Positions 1-10,019 of a stretch of DNA of 64,000 nt are shown piece by piece. The notes under the pieces are model-generated. The model was not told where the DNA came from. It made no database searches and saw nothing but the letters and a program-made list of their open reading frames with translations. A program made the translations under genes and the position numbers. The DNA is from Clostridia bacterium (GTDB lineage: Bacteria > Bacillota > Clostridia > Christensenellales > CAG-314): NCBI GenBank assembly GCA_028703495.1, contig JAQVMT010000008.1:1-64000 (forward strand). The letters are read 5' to 3'. Position 1 is the first letter of the stretch. Every line of letters begins with the position of its first letter.

Positions 1-282
1 TTCGTTTGCTTATTTAATTTTCAAGTTACGCATTGCTGCGGCGTTGCAGGTGTTCCCGCTCGTTCCGACAGCCTAACTATATTACCACATCCCTATTCCC
101 TTGTCAAACGTTTTTTCGATCTTTTTTGAATTATTTTAAGTTTTTTTGCGAAAAAATAGAGTTGGTTTTTGCTGAAATGACTTATCGATAATTACACCGC
201 CAATAACAAACATTCAAATAAAAATACGTCAATGAGAATATGCCGAACTCCTGTTGCGTCCATAAATAAACCGAGGTCGACA
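1..282. other. Gene-free left edge
   Basis: AT-rich sequence with T runs, downstream of the leftward restriction-modification operon. I see no open frame, tRNA or clear terminator hairpin. The window cuts whatever lies further left. Confidence 0.5.
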
Positions 283-1019
283 TTATGGCTTTTTAAATAC
301 AAATAAATATTCGTGCGCCAACAATAAATAATTGTATTTGGCACTGTTCGTTTTCCAAAATCCCGTAGCCTTGCAGTTATACTGCTCTTTAATGATTATT
401 TCCTTTGTCTTAAAGCCGACAAGCTCGAATGCCCTCATCGTGTCGAACGCAAGCGGTTGAACCATACCGTTTTTGCGCGTATCGCCCATTAGTACGGCAC
501 AAAATTTACCTTTTTTCAACACGCGAAAGCTCTCATCGGCAACCCTTCCTATTTCTGACAAGAACGGCTTTATCTTTAAGTGCGACAATCACCCTCTATG
601 TCCTCGCTGTAGCGTATTATGTCGGCATACGGGGGGTGCGTGCAAATCAAACCGATTGAATCGTCAGCGATCATACTCAATCTCCGCGCATCACCTTGAT
701 ACACATCTATCTTCGTACTGTTGTCGAAATCGAAATCGATTTTCCTCTTTGTTGTTTCAACGGCTACAAGGATTATGTCGATGCCGATTGCGTTTCGATA
801 TGTCAGCTTTGCTTCAACCAAAGTAGTACCGCCGCCGACAAACTGATCCAATACCGTGTCGCCCTCTTGAGAGTAGCGTATAATAACGTTGCGCGGAATA
901 TACGGCGACCAATTGCCACGATACTTTGCATCGTGTGTCGCCCACTTTCCACGGTCGGGAAAGCTCCACACCGTGTTGGTTTCCAATTCGAATTTATCCG
1001 GTTGCAGTGTCTTGTTCAT
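283..1019 (-). pseudogene. Frameshifted DNA methyltransferase (N4-cytosine/N6-adenine type)
   Basis: Third gene of the restriction-modification operon. The first 147 residues hold the AdoMet-binding motif DQFVGGGTT (about 58-66) and the catalytic THPPYADI motif (about 127-134), in the order typical of DNA methylases. Just after that the frame runs into a stop. A second frame, opening at about 588, continues with the conserved-looking tail (LKKGKFCAVLMGDTRK, then a YNYLLLAHEYLFVFKK end). Adding one T to the TT at 587-588 (coding strand) joins the two halves into a protein of about 245 residues. Its ATG overlaps the restored stop of the endonuclease gene as TAATG, which supports translational coupling. 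Target sequence unknown. Real decay, phase variation or a base-calling error are all possible. Confidence 0.8.
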
Positions 1020-1557
1020 TAATCTTCTATCAATTCGGGAGGCACGGGCAATCCCAGTTTTGCCAGAGGTATGTACTCGAAATAATAATCACAGTCTACG
1101 GATTGTATGTAATCCAGAACATCTTTATATTTAGCAGCTTTAAACCAATCGTCCAGTAGATAAAATATTTCACATCTATGTTCGCCGGTGCCATCAATTT
1201 CTTGTACTGCCTTTTCTTAAAGTCGCAGGCTTGTAATTTTTCATCGACCGAACCTTCGATTTGTTGGTGCTTACACTCGATTATATGCAAAATATTATTT
1301 GCCAACACAAAAATACTATCGTCCGGAAGTAGCTTTTTCGAAATGCATTTCGTCCAGTCGATGTTTAATTCTATTAAAAACACACTATAGAATGAGTTCT
1401 TCTTATAAACCTGAGCCACTTTAGCACCATCGTATGCCACATCGTGTCCGTTGATTGAGTAGTGGGGCTGTTGCTCTAAAAAAGTTGCAAGATCGACCTT
1501 TCCCTCAAAGACCAAACCCGTCCTTGTGTTTCCACCGCCTTTTCCGTTTTTTATCAT
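1019..1557 (-). pseudogene. Frameshifted type II restriction endonuclease
   Basis: Small protein between two methylase genes, so most likely the cognate endonuclease. A PD-(D/E)xK-like core is visible: P78-D79-D80, then E94-C-K96 in the stretch HIIECKHQ, followed by a lysine-rich helix. The as-is frame ends at 1096. Restoring a fifth T to the T run at 1162-1165 (coding strand) instead gives a continuation through LLDDWFKAAKYKDVLDYI to a PVPPELIED end. The restored stop then overlaps the downstream methylase ATG as TAATG, strong evidence that this is the ancestral frame. Full length is about 179 residues. The start follows a GAGGTGAG ribosome site nine bases after the previous stop. Recognition site unknown. 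Confidence 0.75.
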
Positions 1558-1565
1558 AACTCACC

Positions 1566-2620
1566 TCAATAATTGCAGATAAGCAATTCGTCGATTTTGC
1601 CACGCTTATCGGATTTGCTGTTTATCATACGCGTTGCTTGAACTCTCGATATATTGTAACTACCATACAGACTTTCGAAAAAATCGTCGTCTTTGTCGAT
1701 ATTCTTCGGATCCGAGTTGCTTAACAAAATTTTCGCGCCGACCGCAGAAATTTCATCAATGAACCGTGCCAATCTAACCTGCTCACTGTCATCAAAAGCG
1801 CCTGCCGAATATGCGGTGAAGCTTGCAGTTTCGGATATAGGACGATAGGGCGGATCTAAATAAACAAAGGTGTCCCTGTCGATAAAATCCTTCGCAAGCG
1901 CAAAATCGCCGCATACTACGGTTACTCTTTGCAAGGCGTCGGCAACCCTCAACAAATTATCACTGTCGCAAATTTTTGGATTTTTATATGTCCCCATCGG
2001 CACGTTAAACTTGCCTCTTCCGTTCACTCTATACAGTCCGTTAAAACAAGTTTTGTTAAGGAAAATGAACATTGCGGCTTCGTCGATTCTATTACGCTCC
2101 GTCAGTATCTGTTCGTTAAACACATCCCTCATCCCATAGAAATAAATATTTTTTGCTCTATATCCGCGGATAAAAACTCTTTTTGGTGCACCGACAGCTT
2201 GCATATCAAACCATCTACGTCATTTTGTATGGCTTTGTACACATTAATCAATTCAGCGTTTATATCGCTTATATATATTTCCTTTATATCGCGTTCGGAC
2301 AAAAGAGATAATAAAAACGCTCCGCCACCGACAAAGGGTTCGGCATATCGACAAAAATCATGCGGAATATGTTCACCTATCTGCTCGATAAGCTGACCTT
2401 TGCCACCTGCCCACTTAACAAAGGGCTTTATTCTCCCCGTCGAACGATCCTGTAATTCGGCTGCGTCAACAGACGGCATTTCGGCATATGTCGGAATCAA
2501 CCAAGCGTTTTTAGGCATACACGCACCCGAAACTCTGCTTTCGGAACATAGTGCTATCACTCTTTTCTCCGATATTCCCCATCTTTCCGCCGCTTCTTCC
2601 GCAGATATGAAACCTTGCAT
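1566..2620 (-). pseudogene. Frameshifted Dam/DpnM-like adenine methyltransferase with N-terminal helix-turn-helix
   Basis: First gene of the operon. Residues 1-45 resemble an excisionase/MerR-type helix-turn-helix (SAEEAAERWGISEKRV), an uncommon addition to this family. Then come KWAGGKG (69-75) and EPFVGGG (94-100), both typical of alpha-class Dam/DpnM N6-adenine methylases. After the frame break, YLDPPYRPISET supplies the catalytic DPPY and the C-terminal half follows to a normal stop. The break is at 2144-2146, where a coding-strand run of three T should be four. Restored, the protein has about 351 residues. Known relatives methylate adenine in GATC-like sites, but the target here is inferred only. 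Start chosen for the GAGGTGG ribosome site and a strong promoter just upstream. Confidence 0.8.
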
Positions 2621-2639
2621 TTTCCACCTCTTTTTTTAT

Positions 2640-2668
2640 ATTATACTTTATTTTACTCAATATGGCAA
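2640..2668 (-). promoter_or_regulatory. Sigma-A-type promoter of the restriction-modification operon
   Basis: On the minus strand: -35 TTGCCA (2663-2668), a 17-base spacer, and -10 TATAAT (2640-2645), 20 bases before the ATG of the Dam-like methylase. The match is close to consensus, so the operon was probably transcribed even though its genes are now broken. Confidence 0.75.
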
Positions 2669-3083
2669 GCATTTCACCGGTATTCATTTTTCATCCGACA
2701 TACTATACCTTTATTACGTCAAAAACTCCCTTCGGCGGTTGTGCCTTGGGGAGTTGTTTTTGCTTTTCCGTTCTCTATTTTTACGGGATTCGAAGCCTGC
2801 TTCTTTTCCTGTCATTGGCTTCTAATAAAACAATCAAGAGAATAAGTTTAAATAATTATCGGTTTGTCTTGAGCGTATTCACATACCGTTTATGCGCCAT
2901 CTTTCGACTGATTTCCCGCATATATGCTTTGTGCGTCTGTAAAACACGTAAGGCATTCGCCCTCCTCGCGCCTTATCGTCCGATAAATCATCTCAAAACC
3001 TAACGATTTCTGATAGTGTGTACACGCTCTGGTAAATCTAGCCTTTTTCCCTTTATCGTTTTACTGCGTATTCAACGCTTCTT
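2669..3083. other. Intergenic region with hairpin and dispersed-repeat segment
   Basis: No gene seen. A perfect 7-bp stem AACTCCC/GGGAGTT (2724-2730 with 2749-2755) is flanked by short T or A runs on both sides, so it could be a weak bidirectional terminator. The part near 2876-2985 resembles 38950-39050 (ATTCACAT, ACCGTTTA, GCGCC and CTTTCG blocks in the same order), suggesting a degenerate dispersed repeat. Confidence 0.45.
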
Positions 3084-6000
3084 TCACTCACCCAAAAAAA
3101 TAATCGGACGGGAGTCTGGATTGAAGTTCGCGCTCCAGCCGTTAGGCAATACGGCTCCTTTGACGTAGATCTTGAGCTGCGGACAGTTGTATAATGCGTA
3201 TGTCCCCACATATGCTACCGCTTTGCCAAAGCTTAGGGCGGATAGCGCGATACAGTTGGCGAAGGCGTATTCGTTTACCCTTTCCAGTCCAGACGACAGG
3301 GTCGCACCGATTAGGCTCGTGCAGTTGGCAAGCGCGTATCGATCGATAACCTTCACCGCCGAAAGATCGAGGCTCAACAGACTCTTGCAGTTAAAAAAGC
3401 CGTACTCGGGCAATTCGGTTATTTTGCCCGTCTTGACAGACGACAGAAAAGCGCAATCGCCGAAGGCTCCTTCGCCCAAGGCTTGGACGTTTTTCAAATC
3501 GATTTCGGTGATCTGCGTTTGGGAGAAGGCGAATTTGCCGATAGTCAACAGCGATTCGGGCAAGGTCAACGAGGTTAACGACTTGTTATATAATGCATAG
3601 TCGGCAACGTGCAGCGTTCCTTCCTTTATCTCCAACGCTCCCACCGTTCCCTTGAAGCCGCAAAGCGTTTGATACAAATATACAGCTCCGTCCTCGTGGT
3701 TGTTTAACCACGCAGTGTTTTTGAACGCATCCCTTCCTATGTCGGGAATGGGCGACGACAAAATGATTTGACCGAGCGAGGTGCAGTTGGCAAATGCCCC
3801 TTCTCCGATGCTTTCTATGTCACCCTCGAAGGCTATGTCGGCAATAAACGTGTTGCCCGTAAACGCAAAGCCCGCTATGCTCGAAATCTCCGCTCCCACC
3901 GACAATGAGGTCTGCGTGCCGTTGTAGTGCAGAAGCACCGATCCCAAGCAAACACACTCGTCCTGCCTTTCGTTCAACCAAGTAGTGTCGAAAAAAGCAT
4001 AGCCACCCACTCTTTTCAGCTCGTTATCCTTATACAGATTGACCGCCGCAAGCTGCTTGCAACCGAAAAAGGCAAAGCTTCCTATATCCTCCAAGCAGTC
4101 GGGAAGCGTTACTTCCTTTATCTGCGTCATATTCATAAAGCAATTGGAAGCGATGGAGGTTACGGCTTCGATTCCGTTTTCCTCCGGGATTACCAAATTA
4201 GAAAGCGTTTTCCCGTAATCGGAAAGCCCTATCACCCTTCCGCTTTGTATTGCAAAAACCTTGCTTAACCACTTTGCGGTAAGGACTATGTCTCGGTCAA
4301 TGTTCCAAATACCGTTGGTGATTTTCACTCCGTCGGCGTACCAGCCGTAAAAGGCGTGCTGCTCGTCACCTGTCGGTGTTTCGAGAACAAAGCTTTCGCC
4401 GTACGTTACCTTGGTCGCGTACGCGTTCAACCTGCCGTAATCGGCAACCAAGGTGACGTTGTAGCTTTTTTTCTCCCAAACAGCCGTCAAAGTAAAGCTT
4501 TGGTAAACGCCTTGGCTTTGGTCGTAGGGAAATCCCTGATAAAACCAACCGCAAAAAGTATGCCCGACCTTTTGCGGGTCTGCCAGACTCCGAATAGTGT
4601 TCCCCTCCTCCACGGTCACCTCGCCGATTTGAATGCCGTCATCCAAATAAATCGAAATGAGCGGTTTGCGCCTTACCGTGAGCTTATATACATAGCTCTC
4701 GTTAAGCGGACTCGTGACCCTTACATAAAATACATTGTCACCCTCAGCCAAAGCGGTGGACCTCGAGCCGATCGACTCGGTCAAAGCAGAGTCCGTAAAA
4801 ACCTCGTAGGTCGAATCGGCGTGTATCGATATTTCGGAGGAAAAATCTATGAAGCTGACACTGTTGCCGACTGTCGCGCTTAATTCGCTTCCGTTGGCAA
4901 ACGCTCCGTATACGGCAATCCCCAAGGGATCCTTGATGACCAAGCCGCTTATGTCCGCATCCGCAAGCATTATCCCCACACAAGCCACGCCTATGGCGAT
5001 AAGCAACACTATCGCGATAATAAGGCTTTTTCTGCCCCTCTTTCGCACAACCGCTTCGGTGCCCAAAGCCGAAGACCGACGCCCTTCAACGGAATGCTTC
5101 TTGATTTTTGTGATTTTTCTGCCCATAGTTTGATCCGCACCTTCGTCCGATTCAATTGAGCTTCTTGCATCCTTTTCACACTCCTGCGCACCGCTTACAA
5201 CGTCTTGAGCTTGCCCTGTCTTGTTCGCAGCGTTTGTCGAAGCTTGCTTGCATTCGGTAAAGTCGGTGGAGTTGCTTGCTCTGCTTGAGTAATCGTTTGT
5301 CGAAGCTTGTTTGCGTTCGAAGTCGGTGGCGGAGTTGGCTTCATCTCCGCTGTCGAATACCCGCCGCGGTTGGTTTTCGCCTTCGGTTCGGTCGAATTCC
5401 CGTTTGTTCCCAAATATTTCCGAGCCTTGAGCCTTGCTGTTGCGTTTTTGCTCCATAATCCGATTGCGTTCGGCTGCTTTTTCGAATTTTGCCACATCTC
5501 GTGCCTTGCGCTTTTCCTCACGCGCAGTCGCCCTCAACATAGCCTTTTCCGCGCGCTTCCTACGCTCCTGCTCGCGCTTGACGTTCTTATTTACGAATAG
5601 CAGTTTATTGCCGCGATTTTCGTCGCTCTTGTCGTCGCCTGCCTTGTCGGTTTCGAAATTCGATATTCTATCCCTCATTACGCCCCACTCATCGGTATAC
5701 TCCTCCCGTGAAGCTTCCTCCTCTTTTTTGTTTAGGTAATCCATCACGCTGAACTCGGCAAAGAAATTTGCCTCCGCGCTGGTAGCCTGCGCCCCCAAGG
5801 GTCTTCCTAATCCTTCCTCGGCTTTGGGCTTTTCGTACGACTCGCCGACACCCTCCGATATGCAATTGCCGACTCCTTTTGCCGATATGTCGCTTGCTCC
5901 GTTGTGCGTTATATCGCTTGCGTTATTTATATAATTCTCTTTTGCGCTGTTTGCAATTCCGCTTTCGTATGTAAACTCATCGTTTGCACCTCCGTATGTA

Positions 6001-6323
6001 GGGATATCGTTTTCGAGCTCTTGATCGTCGTATGCACCGGCGCGAGCCGAAGCATCGCTTTGAGCGTTTTGCAAAGTGCCGCCCGAACCTCGCGGAGCGT
6101 TATCGGTTGCGCCGCCGTATGTAGGGATATCGTTGCCGATAATCGGAGCATTGCCCAAGGCTCTTGCCGAGCGGGCGGGTGCACGATTGAATTGCTCTAT
6201 GTCGGGTGCAAGCATAGAAGCTTGTTGTGCGGACTCCGACAGCTCCGAATTGTCAAAGTCGGCGATAGTGAAGTATTTCCCTCTTTTCTTTCCGAAATCC
6301 TTTTTGTTTTGGTCTTTTTTCAT
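3084..6323 (-). CDS. BspA-like leucine-rich-repeat membrane protein with InlB-type repeats
   Basis: 1079 residues, intact. About 430 residues precede the single membrane segment (LIIAIVLLIAIGVACVGIML, about 434-453). They are polar, contain two DIPTYGG units (65-71 and 106-112) and a highly charged stretch (about 195-300) that probably forms a coiled coil. After the membrane come a cadherin-like beta sandwich (about 465-555), two InlB B/Listeria-Bacteroides-type repeats (FCGWFYQG, AFYGWYADG; about 560-690), and then many LRR_5 BspA-type repeats to the end. With basic residues just before the membrane helix, the long N-terminus should lie in the cytoplasm and the repeats outside. BspA-type repeats often bind host or surface ligands; the actual role is unknown. 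The start follows a run of five G. Confidence 0.8.
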   Translation of the reverse strand: MKKDQNKKDFGKKRGKYFTIADFDNSELSESAQQASMLAPDIEQFNRAPARSARALGNAPIIGNDIPTYGGATDNAPRGSGGTLQNAQSDASARAGAYDDQELENDIPTYGGANDEFTYESGIANSAKENYINNASDITHNGASDISAKGVGNCISEGVGESYEKPKAEEGLGRPLGAQATSAEANFFAEFSVMDYLNKKEEEASREEYTDEWGVMRDRISNFETDKAGDDKSDENRGNKLLFVNKNVKREQERRKRAEKAMLRATAREEKRKARDVAKFEKAAERNRIMEQKRNSKAQGSEIFGNKREFDRTEGENQPRRVFDSGDEANSATDFERKQASTNDYSSRASNSTDFTECKQASTNAANKTGQAQDVVSGAQECEKDARSSIESDEGADQTMGRKITKIKKHSVEGRRSSALGTEAVVRKRGRKSLIIAIVLLIAIGVACVGIMLADADISGLVIKDPLGIAVYGAFANGSELSATVGNSVSFIDFSSEISIHADSTYEVFTDSALTESIGSRSTALAEGDNVFYVRVTSPLNESYVYKLTVRRKPLISIYLDDGIQIGEVTVEEGNTIRSLADPQKVGHTFCGWFYQGFPYDQSQGVYQSFTLTAVWEKKSYNVTLVADYGRLNAYATKVTYGESFVLETPTGDEQHAFYGWYADGVKITNGIWNIDRDIVLTAKWLSKVFAIQSGRVIGLSDYGKTLSNLVIPEENGIEAVTSIASNCFMNMTQIKEVTLPDCLEDIGSFAFFGCKQLAAVNLYKDNELKRVGGYAFFDTTWLNERQDECVCLGSVLLHYNGTQTSLSVGAEISSIAGFAFTGNTFIADIAFEGDIESIGEGAFANCTSLGQIILSSPIPDIGRDAFKNTAWLNNHEDGAVYLYQTLCGFKGTVGALEIKEGTLHVADYALYNKSLTSLTLPESLLTIGKFAFSQTQITEIDLKNVQALGEGAFGDCAFLSSVKTGKITELPEYGFFNCKSLLSLDLSAVKVIDRYALANCTSLIGATLSSGLERVNEYAFANCIALSALSFGKAVAYVGTYALYNCPQLKIYVKGAVLPNGWSANFNPDSRPIIFLGE

Positions 6324-7133
6324 AGTAACCCCCTCTTTTCCGAAAGTAAGGCAAGTATAATCGGGATTTTAACGCTATAAAAGCCCCAATCGGGCAGAAT
6401 TTGTTTGATTTTGTCCGACGAAAAGCAACAGCAATGCCGCGGATAGGGGCAATGTCGCTTGCAAAATATAAAGGGGAAAGGTATGTAGCAACCTTTGCGG
6501 GCGAACACATGGGTTCGCCCCTACAAATAAATATCGTAATCCGATACGTTATTGTACACATGGCAGGCTTCGAATCTTTACAATTCTTTTTCGAACACAT
6601 ATTTGAATTGTTATATAATTGTTGCGTTTCTGCTTACATAACAGGCTTAGATTTATGTGCAAGTCGTAGTTTTGGCTGTAATACAAGCTTCAAATAAGTT
6701 GTAATACAAGTTGCAAGTGAGTTGTGATGTAAGTTGTTATACAATTTATGTATATTACGGTAAGTTGTTATTTAAGTTGTAATTCATGTTGTTATGTATG
6801 TAGTTGTAATATAAGTTGTAAAATGAATTGTTGCGGTATCAGTAGACAAAACCTTGTTTGTGTGATATACTCAACAGGTGCTTACTCCCGAATCGTCGGT
6901 ATCGTCTTGGTGTTTTAAATAACATACGAGCGTTAATCGCATTTTTTGGGGTGTCTTCGGATATGACACGGGATATGGTAGCGATTATTTGATGGCTTGT
7001 GCTTCTTTAAAAGCTAAGCTTTATGCGGTGGTCAAGGAAAGATAGGGTAGCAATAATTTGATGGTTTGCGCTTGGTTAAAATTGTATTCGGGTTTCGAAG
7101 CCTCTTATCATGCGCAAGTGGTGATTACGATAA
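6324..7133. repeat. 810-bp intergenic region with degenerate tandem repeats
   Basis: No gene seen. From about 6690 to 6830 a short unit close to AAGTTGTWATAC recurs about ten times with drift. Two further related blocks, near 6974 (ATGGTAGCGATTATTTGATG) and 7043 (AGGGTAGCAATAATTTGATG), form a diverged direct repeat. A REP-like palindrome sits at about 6497-6524. Confidence 0.6.
6497..6524. repeat. REP-like palindrome, copy 1
   Basis: Imperfect inverted repeat with arms GGGCGAAC and GGGTTCGCCC followed by CTA. The same element, with small changes, occurs at 41104, 46668, 47694 and 47769, always between genes. Confidence 0.7.
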
Positions 7134-8363
7134 ATGAAAAAAAGGCAATCTCAAAAACCAAAATCCGATTCGATGGACGAGCTGAATAATTACTCGCCCG
7201 GTAACGAAATAAAGATATTGGAAGACGAAAGCATTAAGCGGGAAAAGCAAGAGGAAGTCTTGAAAAAATCCGAGGAGACTTACGATGAAATTACCGCGCA
7301 CAGCCGACGCAAACAAGTCCTTTCTTTGGTCTTGGTTGGCTTTAACGTTATCGTGCTTCTCGTTATCGCTTTGGTGGAATTTGTCGGCAAGAAAGACCAA
7401 AAGCCGATGTCTTTCCACAGCTTTTTCCATTCCTTGGGAGCAAATTGGATTTATCTTCTTTTCGCTTTGGGAATGCTGTTCCTCTGCCTTTTGTCAAGCG
7501 CGGCGAAAATCTCCATTATGCTCAAAGCCACTACGGGTAAGTTTTACCTCTTAACCTCCCTTAAAACGGCGGTTTTAGGCAAATACTACGACAATATAAC
7601 ACCCCTAGGCTCGGGCGGACAGCCCTTCCAAATGTACAATCTATCCAAAAAAGTACCCGTCGGCATCGCAACGAGCGTGCCTATCGCGGACTTTTTTACC
7701 AATCAAATCAGCTTCTTTATTCTTGCAATCTTCGTGTTTGCAACACATAGCTATGTCATCGAAAGCACGGCAATGCGAATTTGGGCATACATCGGTGCGG
7801 GCTTTTACCTGCTTATCAGCGTTTCGGTGCTACTGTTTTCCCTTGCTCCCAAGGCTATGACCAAGGTCGGTCGTGTCGTTATGAAGCTTGGAACGTTCTT
7901 TAAGTTCATTAAAAAGCCCGATCAGCTCAAGGAACGACTCAATAAATCCATTATCGATTACAGCGACAGTATCAAAACCGTTGGCAGGAATCCCTTCGTG
8001 CTGATTCTTTGTCTTGCTTTGTCGCTGATTCATTATATTTCCTTCTGCTCGATTCCGTATTTTGTGCTTATGAGCTGCGGAAACAGTGCGGGCTGGCTGG
8101 ACATTATGTGCATGGGCGTGTTCACCTACGCCGCCATCGCCATCGTCCCCACACCCGGCAACAGCGGCGCGGCAGAAGGCGCGTTCTATATCATCTTTAA
8201 TTCCCTCGAGGGTAGCTTCCTGTTTTGGGGAACTCTGCTTTGGAGATTCTTCGGCTACTACCTCGTTCTCCTTCTGGGCGTTTGCGTGATTCTTTTCGAT
8301 TATATCAAAAACAGCAAAAAGCCCAAAAGAAGTCTCCACCTGCCCGCAAAGCATAAGGAGTAG
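7134..8363 (+). CDS. Lysylphosphatidylglycerol synthase TM-region (flippase-like) membrane protein
   Basis: 409 residues. A charged cytoplasmic N-terminus (about 1-60) is followed by eight or so hydrophobic segments. The signatures NITPLGSGGQPFQMY and PTPGNSGAAEGAF match the LPG_synthase_TM/UPF0104 family, whose members are related to the flippase half of MprF and to AglD. No C-terminal aminoacyl-transferase domain is present, so this protein would not make lysyl-lipids itself; lipid transport or an envelope role is inferred. It stands alone between repeat-rich spacers. The ATG lies nine bases after a GGTGAT ribosome site. Confidence 0.8.
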   Translation: MKKRQSQKPKSDSMDELNNYSPGNEIKILEDESIKREKQEEVLKKSEETYDEITAHSRRKQVLSLVLVGFNVIVLLVIALVEFVGKKDQKPMSFHSFFHSLGANWIYLLFALGMLFLCLLSSAAKISIMLKATTGKFYLLTSLKTAVLGKYYDNITPLGSGGQPFQMYNLSKKVPVGIATSVPIADFFTNQISFFILAIFVFATHSYVIESTAMRIWAYIGAGFYLLISVSVLLFSLAPKAMTKVGRVVMKLGTFFKFIKKPDQLKERLNKSIIDYSDSIKTVGRNPFVLILCLALSLIHYISFCSIPYFVLMSCGNSAGWLDIMCMGVFTYAAIAIVPTPGNSGAAEGAFYIIFNSLEGSFLFWGTLLWRFFGYYLVLLLGVCVILFDYIKNSKKPKRSLHLPAKHKE

Positions 8364-8401
8364 CAAACGCAGGTTTTTTCTGTATGCAAATTTTAGCATA
8401 G

Positions 8402-8640
8402 CTCATCTTTTGGTACTCGCCAAGGTAAATTCTTTAACAGACTTCAACTGTGGAGCTTGATTTTTGTTTAACCACCGATCTAATCGTAATCGATGAAGAA
8501 CTTTCTGTTAAAAACCTCAACAAACTTTCGTTGTGGAGCTTGGTTTTTCTGTTAACCGACCTCATCTTTTGGTTAATCGCCAAGGTAAATTCTACAACAG
8601 ACTTTCGCTGTGGAGCTTGGTTTTTGTCAAACTGCTGTAT
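8402..8640. repeat. Three diverged copies of a 60-90 base repeat
   Basis: The block AACAGACTTTCGCTGTGGAGCT, followed by TGGTTTTT and TTAACC/TCATCTTTTGG elements, appears three times with substitutions. It lies directly after the flippase-like gene and before the dnaN promoter. No gene is encoded. Confidence 0.65.
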
Positions 8641-8675
8641 CTATTCAATGGATTTTAGAAAATAACGTTAAATAA

Positions 8676-8704
8676 TTGTAATTTGCGGCACGATATGGTA
8701 TAAT
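8676..8704 (+). promoter_or_regulatory. Promoter upstream of dnaN
   Basis: -35 TTGTAA (8676-8681), a 17-base spacer, and -10 TATAAT (8699-8704) preceded by TGG, an extended -10. This gives a 5' leader of about 150 bases before dnaN. Confidence 0.6.
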
Positions 8705-8863
8705 AAAGGGGATTAAAGTATAGATTGAAGTGCGTATCCCGTAATTATCGAGTGCCAATTGCATTGACCGAGCATATTTGTTCGATTATTTATCGCCATT
8801 ACATATAAATCGCGACATTTATCTTTGGAGCGTTTTTGGGCGAAGGGACACAAAGGAGAAATT

Positions 8864-9991
8864 ATGAAATTTATTTGCGACGGAATATTGTTGAGCGATG
8901 CGGTTATCAGGGTTAGCAAGGCTTTGGTTTCCAAAAGCACCGACAATAACATACTCGAAGGAATTTTGCTTACCGCACGCGGAGAGGAGCTTACACTTAA
9001 CGCTACCGATACCGAATTTTCCATTCAAAAAACCATCAAGGCGGACATCGATGCCGAGGGAAGTATTGTCGTTCCGGGAAAGTTTTTGAACGAGCTTGTT
9101 CGAAAATTGACGAACGAAAAAATCGAGATGGAGCTTTGCGATAATAACATTATGAAAATTCGTTACAGCGACAGCGAAGTCAAGGTCCAATGCTTCGACA
9201 GCGAACGCTTTCCCGCTTTTCTGTCCATGTCAAAGCCTGTAAAGGTCCCGATTGTTGCAGGCGCGCTGAAGGAAATTGTGGAGAAAATCGGCTTCTGCGT
9301 CAGCGAGGACGATAGCAGACCTATCCTTAAGGGCTGTAAATTCGACATCGAGGGCGACTGCTTGACCGCCGTAAGCCTGGACGGCTACCGCATGATGGTC
9401 GTGAATAAGCAGGTCGAGAAGAATATCGGAGCGATCAGCTTTATCGTACCGGGCAAGTGCCTTAAGGAAATCTCCAAAATATTGGATGACGACACCCGAA
9501 TTGTCAATCTCGAAATCGAAAAGAACTTCCTTTTGATCGAATTGGCTGACACGAAGCTCGCGGTTAGACTTATCGTGGGCGAATATATCAATTATCGACA
9601 GATAATCCCCACACAGTTTACTACCGAGGTTACCGCGCAAACCAACCTCATCTCCAACGCCTTGGAGCGTATCGCCGTTATCGGAAGCACCGAAAAAGCC
9701 AATACCCTCGTATATATTACGCTTAAAGAGGGAAATATGGAGATGTTCGGCATTTCCGGAATCGGCAGAATCGTGGAAAATCTTGCCGTCAAGAAAGAGG
9801 GCAAGGACCTGCTTATCGCCTTTGACGTGCGTTATCTGTTGGACTTCATCCGCGCGGAACATAGTGATTTTATACACTTTAAATTCGGCTCGTCCAATTC
9901 GCCCGCCATCATCGTACCCTCAAACGAGGATAAAGCCAAGGAATTTTTGTATCTCGTCCTTCCTGTCAGAATCACCCAAAAGCCCGAGTGA
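8864..9991 (+). CDS. dnaN: DNA polymerase III beta subunit (sliding clamp)
   Basis: 375 residues with the three repeated clamp domains: MKFICDGILL start, NILEGILLTA, the FPAFLSM linker and GDDxRPILKG-like EDDSRPILKG, ending in LVLPVRI. The ring-shaped dimer tethers the replicase and other enzymes to DNA. I chose the ATG at 8864, not an in-frame one 39 bases earlier, because of the AAGGAG ribosome site and the standard family N-terminus. Normally dnaN follows dnaA. Here the gene before it is a flippase-like protein and the gene after it is mnmE, so it is either a separate locus or a second clamp gene. It ends in a tandem array and a strong terminator. Confidence 0.92.
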   Translation: MKFICDGILLSDAVIRVSKALVSKSTDNNILEGILLTARGEELTLNATDTEFSIQKTIKADIDAEGSIVVPGKFLNELVRKLTNEKIEMELCDNNIMKIRYSDSEVKVQCFDSERFPAFLSMSKPVKVPIVAGALKEIVEKIGFCVSEDDSRPILKGCKFDIEGDCLTAVSLDGYRMMVVNKQVEKNIGAISFIVPGKCLKEISKILDDDTRIVNLEIEKNFLLIELADTKLAVRLIVGEYINYRQIIPTQFTTEVTAQTNLISNALERIAVIGSTEKANTLVYITLKEGNMEMFGISGIGRIVENLAVKKEGKDLLIAFDVRYLLDFIRAEHSDFIHFKFGSSNSPAIIVPSNEDKAKEFLYLVLPVRITQKPE

Positions 9992-10019
9992 AGCTACTCA
10001 CGTCATGACGGAGATGTAT

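Noticed and set aside
283-2620. Phase-variable switching of the restriction-modification genes
   Set aside because: The runs at the breaks are only two to four bases, too short for efficient slippage; kept only as a remote option.
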